From UBA11740 sp049273695 (GTDB taxonomy: Bacteria > Acidobacteriota > Blastocatellia > Pyrinomonadales > Pyrinomonadaceae), in the NCBI GenBank assembly GCA_049273695.1, contig JBASRE010000044.1:98382-162381 (forward strand): a stretch of DNA of 64,000 nt, read 5' to 3'. Below, piece after piece: positions 58,750-64,000 of the stretch (its first letter is position 1; every line of letters starts with the position of its first letter). A program made the position numbers and the translations under genes. The notes under the pieces were generated by a model. The model made no database searches. It had not been told where the DNA came from and worked only from the letters and a program-made list of their open reading frames with translations.

Positions 58750-59676
58750 TTGAATAAGAACTCGGACCAAGACAACAACCCGGCTTCGGCTCGCCCAATT
58801 CGGCGCATCGGTGTGCTCGGCGCGGGCACGATGGGCCACGGCATTGCGCAAGTCGCCGCGGCGTCCGGTTACGACGTGCTCATGCGCGACATTGATGAGG
58901 CCTCGACACAGCGCGGTATGAAGTCGATCGAGCGCAATCTCGCAAAAGGCATTGAGCGCGGAAAAGTAACTGAGCCGGAGCGCGACGAAACGCTCTCGCG
59001 AATTCGCGCGACGACGGATTTTGCTGAGATAGGCGAAAGCGATCTCGTGATCGAAGCCGCCCCGGAAAATCTCGAACTAAAACAGACCTTGCTGCGTCAA
59101 ACCGAAGAACTGGTGACCAGCAACTGTATCTTCGCGACCAACACGTCTTCGCTTTCCATCAACGAAATCGCCAAAGTATCGAATCGGCCGGCGGACGTTG
59201 TCGGCATGCACTTCTTCAATCCGGTGCACATCATGCGGCTGGTGGAAATCGTTGTCAGCAACGAAACGTCGGCAGAAACTACCGCGACAGTGCGCGAAGT
59301 CGCGCAGCGCATGAAGAAGGAGCCGATCGTCGTCCGGGACGTCCCGGGATTTGCTTCCAGCCGTCTCGGTGTCACGCTCGGACTCGAAGCGATGCGCATG
59401 GTTGAGCAGGGCGTGGCCAGCGCGCGCGACATCGACACAGCCATGGAACTTGGCTACAACCACCCGGTTGGACCGCTAAAATTGACGGACATGGTGGGGC
59501 TGGATGTGCGTCTGAGCATCGCCGAATACCTGCACGAAACGCTCGAATCTGAGACATTCCGGCCACCGGATATTCTTCGCCGGATGGTCAGCGAAGGCAA
59601 ACTGGGCAAAAAGAGCGGTGAAGGTTTTTATAAATGGAATGAGCCAGAACAGGCGCGCAGGGCTTATACTAGCTGA
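58750..59676 (+). CDS. 3-hydroxyacyl-CoA (3-hydroxybutyryl-CoA) dehydrogenase
   Basis: The 308-residue protein has the NAD-binding Rossmann motif IGVLGAGTMGHGIAQVAAAS near 20-40 and the substrate-domain sequences FATNTSSLSINEIA, GMHFFNPVHIMRLVEIV (catalytic His) and GYNHPVGPLKLTDMVGLDV. It oxidises 3-hydroxyacyl-CoA in fatty-acid or aromatic-acid beta-oxidation, or runs the reverse reaction. The frame begins with TTG at 58750 and there is no good ribosome-binding site. The true start could be any non-ATG codon upstream of IGVLGAG. It is divergent from trxB. Confidence 0.92.
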   Translation: MNKNSDQDNNPASARPIRRIGVLGAGTMGHGIAQVAAASGYDVLMRDIDEASTQRGMKSIERNLAKGIERGKVTEPERDETLSRIRATTDFAEIGESDLVIEAAPENLELKQTLLRQTEELVTSNCIFATNTSSLSINEIAKVSNRPADVVGMHFFNPVHIMRLVEIVVSNETSAETTATVREVAQRMKKEPIVVRDVPGFASSRLGVTLGLEAMRMVEQGVASARDIDTAMELGYNHPVGPLKLTDMVGLDVRLSIAEYLHETLESETFRPPDILRRMVSEGKLGKKSGEGFYKWNEPEQARRAYTS

Positions 59677-59711
59677 ACATCGATGAGCGCGCGCGAACAA
59701 GCGGGACTTGA

Positions 59712-60098
59712 ATGGCTACGGTAATGAGCACTCCTTATCAAAACGAAGAGAGACGCTTTGCGCTGCGAATGGCGCTGCGGCTCCCGATCGTCGTGTCAGG
59801 CCGTTCGGATGACGGCGCCGCGTGGAGCGAGCCGACGGAGACGGATGACATCTCGACATCCGGCGCGCTGTTCCATCTGAATCAACGAGTCGGCATCGGC
59901 GAACATCTTTACATCCGCGCGCACAAGCCGGATGGCTCGCCCACCGAAGCGACGGCGACGGTAGTGCGAATCTCACCGGCGATCTACGGTACCGCGCGCG
60001 TCGGCGTGCAGATTGCCGAACCTTCCGAAAACTGGATGCGACTGTTCGTCTCGTGGGTGGCGGATGAACAGGCGGCCACCACGCCAGAAAATTCATAA
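59712..60098 (+). CDS. PilZ-domain protein
   Basis: The 128-residue protein is a single PilZ-like domain with ERRFALRMALRLPIVV (containing a basic RxxxR-like start), DDISTSGALFHLNQRVGIGE and ATVVRISPAIYGTARVGVQI. The TSGA element corresponds to the (D/N)xSxxG cyclic-di-GMP motif. The RxxxR motif is only partly matched, so c-di-GMP binding is plausible but not certain. It follows the dehydrogenase by 35 bp on the same strand. Many acidobacterial genomes have stand-alone PilZ proteins like this. Confidence 0.8.
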   Translation: MATVMSTPYQNEERRFALRMALRLPIVVSGRSDDGAAWSEPTETDDISTSGALFHLNQRVGIGEHLYIRAHKPDGSPTEATATVVRISPAIYGTARVGVQIAEPSENWMRLFVSWVADEQAATTPENS

Positions 60099-60143
60099 GC
60101 ACTGGGCCTAAGTCGCTAAGCCGAAGGCGAAGGGAATAACGAC

Positions 60144-60803
60144 GTGACCATTCTTAGGGGCGAATACACTCTTCATTACTGGGTTTACTCCCCTATATCC
60201 AAAGATGAGTCTGGACATAAAGAGGAATTCGCCGACATAGTCACTGCTTTGTTGCGCGCATACTCTATTTCGCAGAATGGAGGTAAACCTACTCTTATAA
60301 TTTACGACGACGCAGTGCTCCTATCTGGTGATGATCTCGTGGATGTTTTAAACCGCATACCGACCGGTAGCCAACAGTCGGAAGCACAGCTGACTCAGGC
60401 GTTTCGCAATATGCTGCCCCACATTCTAATCGAGCAACTAGTAAAAACCGTGAAGTTTTCACACGAACATTTTGGAGCAGTTGTTGTTTATCGAAGATTT
60501 CTCGAGGAGTTGTATGAAGCAGCAGACCAAGCAATTCAAAAGAGAGATCTTGAACTCTTACATAAGATCACAGGAAAGCTGGCGTTTTGGTACGTGCCCA
60601 CCGAAAACGACGTGAAGCAATGGGGTAAAGATTTTCTTCATGCATACAGAAGAGATGCAGGCTGGCTGCGCGATACCAAAAATGCATTGGAAAAGATTCA
60701 AGCTGCGGCAAAGGAACTGGACGCCCCCGAAGGATCACGAAACGCAGAACTTAAAGAGCAGATTCTAAAAGCCGCGCGACATGGTCTTATTACTCATATT
60801 TAG
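60144..60803 (+). CDS. Protein of unknown function next to a toxin-antitoxin pair
   Basis: The 219-residue protein starts at GTG (60144) and has no signal peptide. The N-terminal half looks alpha/beta (ADIVTALLRAYSISQ, GKPTLIIYDDAVLLSGDDLV). The C-terminal half is helical and charged (RDTKNALEKIQAAAKELDA). I do not recognise a family. Its codon use is visibly more A/T-rich than that of the dehydrogenase and hydratase genes on either side, which suggests acquisition. It precedes the VapB/VapC-like genes by 24 bp and may belong to the same acquired unit. Confidence 0.65.
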   Translation: MTILRGEYTLHYWVYSPISKDESGHKEEFADIVTALLRAYSISQNGGKPTLIIYDDAVLLSGDDLVDVLNRIPTGSQQSEAQLTQAFRNMLPHILIEQLVKTVKFSHEHFGAVVVYRRFLEELYEAADQAIQKRDLELLHKITGKLAFWYVPTENDVKQWGKDFLHAYRRDAGWLRDTKNALEKIQAAAKELDAPEGSRNAELKEQILKAARHGLITHI

Positions 60804-60827
60804 CCACCTTTGCTGGAGGAGAGGTAG

Positions 60828-61082
60828 ATGAGTTTCCCTTCCGAAAGAATCGAAGTCCCGTTCGCGAGGACAAGGATTGGCAACCTTGAGATAGTCATTG
60901 TGTCGCCGGAAAGACACGAGGTAAACGGTCCCGTTACGCCTGAAGAAGAAATTGAACGACAACTTGCGGACGAAGGACTCATCCGACTGCCCCCTTCCAA
61001 TCTAAATCCGATCGAGGAATTCAAACGAGTACATGTCGGAGGAAAGCCGATGTCCGAAATGATAATTGAGGAGCGTCGGTAG
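60828..61082 (+). CDS. Putative antitoxin of a VapBC-like pair
   Basis: The 84-residue acidic protein ends in GKPMSEMIIEERR, the kind of C-terminal tail seen in antitoxins that wrap PIN toxins. The central PEEEIERQLADEGLIRLPPS resembles VapB-type linkers. The N-terminal part is strand-rich and could be the DNA-binding region. A GGAGGAGAGG site precedes the ATG. Its TAG stop shares one base with the GTG start of the PIN gene. It likely neutralises that toxin and represses the operon. Confidence 0.78.
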   Translation: MSFPSERIEVPFARTRIGNLEIVIVSPERHEVNGPVTPEEEIERQLADEGLIRLPPSNLNPIEEFKRVHVGGKPMSEMIIEERR

Positions 61083-61546
61083 TGTCCGCCTACTTCTTCG
61101 ACAGTAGCGCGATCGTAAAGCGATACGTCAACGAGCAGGGTAGCGACTGGGTGGCCACAACAGTCAGCCAAGCCAGCGGGTCGCATATTTACGTGGCGGC
61201 GATTACCGGCGTAGAGGTGGTTGCGGCCTTCGCGCGCAAACGGAAAGGGAATTTGGTTGATTCACTTGTGGCGGCTGCAGCAGTTTCGCAGTTCTATCGG
61301 CACTTCGATAAACAATACCGGGTTGTGAGCGTGACCGATCCCGTGATTGCTCGCTCTATGCAAATGGCTGACACTCACGCGTTACGTGGCTATGATGCAG
61401 TGCAGTTAGGCGCAGCTATTGAAGTCAACAATCGCAGATTAGCCTTTGGCGCACCCGTCCCGCTTACGCTCGTAACCAGCGACACGGAGTTACTCGCCGC
61501 GGCAACAGCGGAGGGGCTTCTCACCGACAATCCAAACGTCCACTAA
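61082..61546 (+). CDS. vapC: PIN-domain toxin, VapC family
   Basis: The 154-residue PIN-domain protein shows the acidic active-site residues expected for the family: Asp in YFFDSSAIVKRY, Glu in ITGVEVVAAFARK, Asp in LRGYDAVQLGAAI and Asp in LVTSDTELLAAA. VapC toxins are RNases that cut tRNA or rRNA when freed from the antitoxin. The start is GTG, overlapping the antitoxin stop by one base. The context and motifs agree well; the RNA target cannot be read from sequence. Confidence 0.88.
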   Translation: MSAYFFDSSAIVKRYVNEQGSDWVATTVSQASGSHIYVAAITGVEVVAAFARKRKGNLVDSLVAAAAVSQFYRHFDKQYRVVSVTDPVIARSMQMADTHALRGYDAVQLGAAIEVNNRRLAFGAPVPLTLVTSDTELLAAATAEGLLTDNPNVH

Positions 61547-61561
61547 AAGCCGGAGGGGAAC

Positions 61562-62344
61562 ATGTCAACGTACGAGAGTATTCTCATCGAGCGCCGCGAA
61601 CGCGTCGCCATCATCACGATCAATCGTCCGGAAAAGCGGAACGCGCTGAACATTCAGACGCGCGCCGAAGGCGCCGCCGCGCTGGATGAATTGCGCGACG
61701 ACGATTCGGTGCGGGTCGTGGTTTTTACCGGCGCGGGCGACAAAGCATTCATCGCCGGCGCGGACATCGCTGAGTTCGCCGGCCGCACGGCCCTGGCCCA
61801 GCGTGCAATCATGCTCGAGCGCGGCTTGTTCAATGCAGTCGATACTTTTCCAAAACCGGTGATCGCGATGGTCAACGGTTATTGTCTCGGGGGCGGCTGC
61901 GAGTTGGCGCTGGCCTGCGACATTCGGATCGCCAGTGAGACCGCGTCGTTCGGCCAACCTGAAATCAACCTCGGCATCATTCCCGGCGGCGGCGGGACGC
62001 AGCGCCTGACGCGTCTGGTGGGCGAAGGCAAAGCGATGGAGATGATTCTGACCGGCGAGATCATCAACGCGCAGGAAGCGTTTCGGTTGGGCCTGGCGAA
62101 CCACGTTGTTCCGGCCGATCAACTCCAGATGAAAACGATGGAGGTCGCGAACCGCATCGCCGAGAAGAGTCCGGTCGCTCTCCGTCTGGCCAAGGAAGCT
62201 GTAAAGGCGGCGTCGCGTTCGAATATCGACGAAGGGTTGCGTCGCGAAGTTGATCTGTTTGCGCTGTGTTTCTCGAGCGAAGATAAAGACGAAGGCGTCA
62301 GCGCGTTCCTCGAGAAGCGAAAAGCGGATTTCAAAGGTAAGTAG
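61562..62344 (+). CDS. Enoyl-CoA hydratase
   Basis: The 260-residue crotonase-fold enzyme hydrates enoyl-CoA in beta-oxidation. Motifs are INRPEKRNALN, the oxyanion-hole GAGDKAFIAGADIAEF near 55-70, CELALACDIRIASE near 105-120 and the GIIPGGGGTQRLTRLVG stretch with the catalytic Glu in PEINLGIIPG. A GGAGGGG site lies 3-9 bp before the ATG. It could act with the 3-hydroxyacyl-CoA dehydrogenase about 2 kb upstream, from which it is separated by the acquired TA region. Confidence 0.93.
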   Translation: MSTYESILIERRERVAIITINRPEKRNALNIQTRAEGAAALDELRDDDSVRVVVFTGAGDKAFIAGADIAEFAGRTALAQRAIMLERGLFNAVDTFPKPVIAMVNGYCLGGGCELALACDIRIASETASFGQPEINLGIIPGGGGTQRLTRLVGEGKAMEMILTGEIINAQEAFRLGLANHVVPADQLQMKTMEVANRIAEKSPVALRLAKEAVKAASRSNIDEGLRREVDLFALCFSSEDKDEGVSAFLEKRKADFKGK

Positions 62345-62354
62345 GTACGCAACT

Positions 62355-62528
62355 CCCTCTCCCTTTGGGAGAGGGCGGGGGTGAGGGTGCGCAGCATAGC
62401 GACGAGGGAACGATTAAAGACTTACCTCTTTTCGTGAGGCTTCGCCTCACGAAAAGAGGAGGACGATAGTATTTCTCTGCGCAGCTAACTTCGTCCCTCA
62501 CCCTAACCCTCTCCCAAGGGGAGAGGGG
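62355..62528. repeat. Nested palindromic element with perfect central hairpin
   Basis: Two CCCTCTCC...GGAGAGGG hairpins (62355-62375 and 62508-62528) and facing GGGGGTGAGGGTGCG and TCCCTCACCCT segments form the outer part. The centre (62425-62459) is a perfect 15-bp stem, CCTCTTTTCGTGAGG, with a CTTCG loop. The element has no coding frame and fills the gap after the hydratase gene. The outer units belong to the family at 11818. Confidence 0.82.
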
Positions 62529-62543
62529 AAAAAGACGACGGCA

Positions 62544-62774
62544 ATGACGAGCGAACTTCAAAGCCAACAGTGGGCCGTGCTCAGCAATCGCGGTTGTGAA
62601 GCAACCGAACTCACTCACGAAGAAGCGCGGCGTTTGGTTCACCGGCTCGAAGGTGAAGGTCGTCACGGTCTGTGCATCGTGACGACTGACGCTGCCCGGC
62701 ATGTTGGTGCGCCTCGAACACCTGACCCGCGAACATCGGCGGTGACACCCGCCGTTAATCAATCGTCAAAATAA
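62544..62774 (+). CDS. Small hypothetical protein
   Basis: The 76-residue frame starts at ATG 13 bp after the repeat element and reads MTSELQSQQWAVLSNRGCEA followed by ELTHEEARRLVHRLEGEGRH, which looks like a folded small protein. The end (TPDPRTSAVTPAVNQSSK) is low in complexity and runs 20 bp into the converging oxidoreductase gene. I do not recognise a family. It may be real in its first 55 residues with a displaced stop. Confidence 0.45.
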   Translation: MTSELQSQQWAVLSNRGCEATELTHEEARRLVHRLEGEGRHGLCIVTTDAARHVGAPRTPDPRTSAVTPAVNQSSK

Positions 62775-63764
62775 CTTTCCCGAACGTCTCGTTCGATTCA
62801 ATGCGCTGGTGAGCCTCGCGCACCTCATCCATCTTGAACACTGAATCGACAACCGGCCGCACGGATCCACTTGCGAGCAGCGGCACAACGTGCTCGGCGA
62901 AAAGGCGCGTGGCGGTTGCCTTTTCTTCCAGCGAGCGAGTGCGCAGAGACGTTCCCATGATGCGCAGCCGCTTGCGCATGACGATTGAATAATCAATCTC
63001 GGCTTTGCGCCGCTCGTTGTGCCGACGAAGATCAGCCGACCTTTCCTCGCGAGAGATTCGAGATTGGCTTTCAGATAAGCAGCGCCCACGAGATCGAGAA
63101 CCACGTTCACGCCTTCGCCGCTTGTCCATTCTTCCACGGCCTCAAAGAACTTTGCCGGATCATTTCCGACCGCAATTGATTGAGACAGCCCGAATTCTTT
63201 CGCGCGCTCAAGTTTCTCCGGAGTGCGCGAAGTGCCGTAGGCCGTGGCGCCCGCGGCTTTCACCAACTGGCTTGCAGCCGTTCCCACACCTGAGCCGGCA
63301 GCATGAATGAGAACTCGCTCGCCCATCTGCAAATCGCATTGCGTGAACAACGCGTCGTGCGCTGTCATAAAGACTTCAGGAATCGAGGCGGCCTGAACCC
63401 AATCAAGATTGTCCGGTATCCGCGCGAGCGCGGATTCAGGAACCGTGACGTATTCCGCCTGCGCGCCGCCGCCGGTAATGCCGAAGACACGATCACCTAT
63501 TTTCCATGCGCGCGCGTCCTCGCCGACGCTTTCGACTTCGCCGGCGAACTCCAACCCGGGAATGTCCTGCGGATAACCGGGCGGCGCGGGATAGTGACCG
63601 AGGCGCTGCAGGATGTCCGCGCGATTCAATCCCGCCGCGCGCACTCGTACGCGCACGCGATCCGCGGTTGGTTTGGGCGCGTCCGGCAGCTCTACAACTT
63701 GCAGTCCCTGGACGCCGCCGAACGAAATGATCTTTACCGCCTTCATGGTGGGGAATTCTAACAC
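62755..63764 (-). pseudogene. Zinc-type NAD(P)H quinone oxidoreductase, one-base frameshift
   Basis: The N-terminal 250 residues read as an MDR-family quinone oxidoreductase (QOR/PIG3-like): GLNRADILQRLGHYPAPPGY, PGLEFAGEVESVGEDA, HAAGSGVGTAASQLVKAAGA and GRLIFVGTTSGAK. At about 63001-63006 the frame is lost. The continuation AEIDYSIVMRKRLRIMGTSL through FKMDEVREAHQRIESNETFG, ending at 62755, lies in another frame. Restoring one base (GCAAAG to GCAAAGG on the coding strand) joins the parts into a normal protein of about 335 residues. It would reduce quinones with NADPH. Whether this is a sequencing error or a real mutation cannot be decided here; both halves are otherwise intact. Confidence 0.82.
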
Positions 63765-63813
63765 TCACACTTTACGGAAGACTGCAGTCGCAAACCTGCT
63801 AGCTCTTTGCGTT

Positions 63814-63888
63814 GCTTTGCGGTCTTCGCGTCTTTGCGTGAGTCTCTGCCTGACAACCGAACTTGTTCACGCCAAGGCGCAAAGTCGC
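63814..63888. repeat. CTTTGCG-family inverted repeat
   Basis: The left arm (63814-63842, CTTTGCGGTCTTCGCG, then TCTTTGCGTGA) and right arm (63866-63888, TTCACGCCAAGGCGCAAAGT) are imperfect reverse complements. They have a period-8-like structure similar to the CTCTGTG family. I see no gene between the oxidoreductase start and the window end. Confidence 0.68.
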
Positions 63889-64000
63889 ATCTATGAAGCA
63901 GGTGTCGGAGTCAAGACACAAATCGACGTGGGCGCCGAAGCGTCGAGGTCGAAGTTGGTTAACCGCTTGTTCTTTGACATAAAACCGAGTTAGTTGTTGT

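Noticed and set aside
63613..63993. Rightward 126-residue frame at the window end
   Set aside because: It starts inside the antisense of the oxidoreductase and continues through the CTTTGCG repeat.

Overview
This is a gene-dense, visibly G+C-rich bacterial chromosome segment, with no phage genes, no transposase, no rRNA and no tRNA that I could recognise. The gene families resemble those of soil Acidobacteriota of the Blastocatellia/Pyrinomonadaceae type. Relevant families are a Planctomycete/Acidobacteria-style ECF sigma factor, a Ser/Thr kinase carrying a formylglycine-generating-enzyme (FGE) domain, zinc-ribbon plus proline-rich membrane proteins, DUF4386 proteins, many secreted orphans, and very abundant short palindromic repeats. 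The taxonomic placement is inference.

Layout. 0-5 kb: TPR protein, YggT-like protein, an SRP RNA gene (ffs) with its own promoter, a secreted orphan, dnaX and a secreted amidohydrolase. 5-14 kb: ECF sigma factor, a four-helix-bundle (S23/IVP-type) gene cassette, a diheme cytochrome c, DUF883-like and CreD-like membrane proteins, a cation:proton antiporter and a three-gene DUF4386 operon. 14-30 kb: LysM protein, M43 protease, Rieske-FAD oxidoreductase, two hotdog thioesterases, benzoate-CoA-ligase-like enzyme, CCA-type nucleotidyltransferase, a DUF433/DUF5615 toxin-antitoxin-like pair, acyl-CoA dehydrogenase, class II fructose bisphosphatase, secreted orphans and a matrixin-like protease. 30-47 kb: a 2914-residue cyclic beta-1,2-glucan synthase homologue, a heme-motif lipoprotein, ilvE, an M19 dipeptidase, a second four-helix-bundle cassette, nfo and leuS. 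47-57 kb: a same-strand signalling block (zinc-ribbon Ser/Thr kinase with FGE domain, TPR protein, zinc-ribbon membrane protein, triple-FHA ABC transporter) and a DUF6883/DUF4926 pair. 57-64 kb: trxB, 3-hydroxyacyl-CoA dehydrogenase, PilZ protein, an orphan plus VapBC-like pair, enoyl-CoA hydratase and a frameshifted quinone oxidoreductase.

Functional themes. The benzoate-CoA-ligase-like enzyme, thioesterases, acyl-CoA dehydrogenase, enoyl-CoA hydratase and 3-hydroxyacyl-CoA dehydrogenase would together support acyl- or aryl-CoA catabolism, although they are scattered. The 47.9-56.6 kb block looks like a phospho-signalling module in which a Ser/Thr kinase could control an FHA-gated ABC transporter.

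The most unusual property is the repeat landscape. At least eight families of short inverted or period-7/8 repeats occupy the intergenic spaces. Two of them enclose a four-helix-bundle gene between inverted arms, like mobile cassettes. Several supply the stop codon of the neighbouring gene. Two families appear to be inserted in frame inside essential or large genes (leuS and ndvB). The four-helix-bundle cassettes and the in-frame palindromes are my best candidates for an undescribed mobile system.
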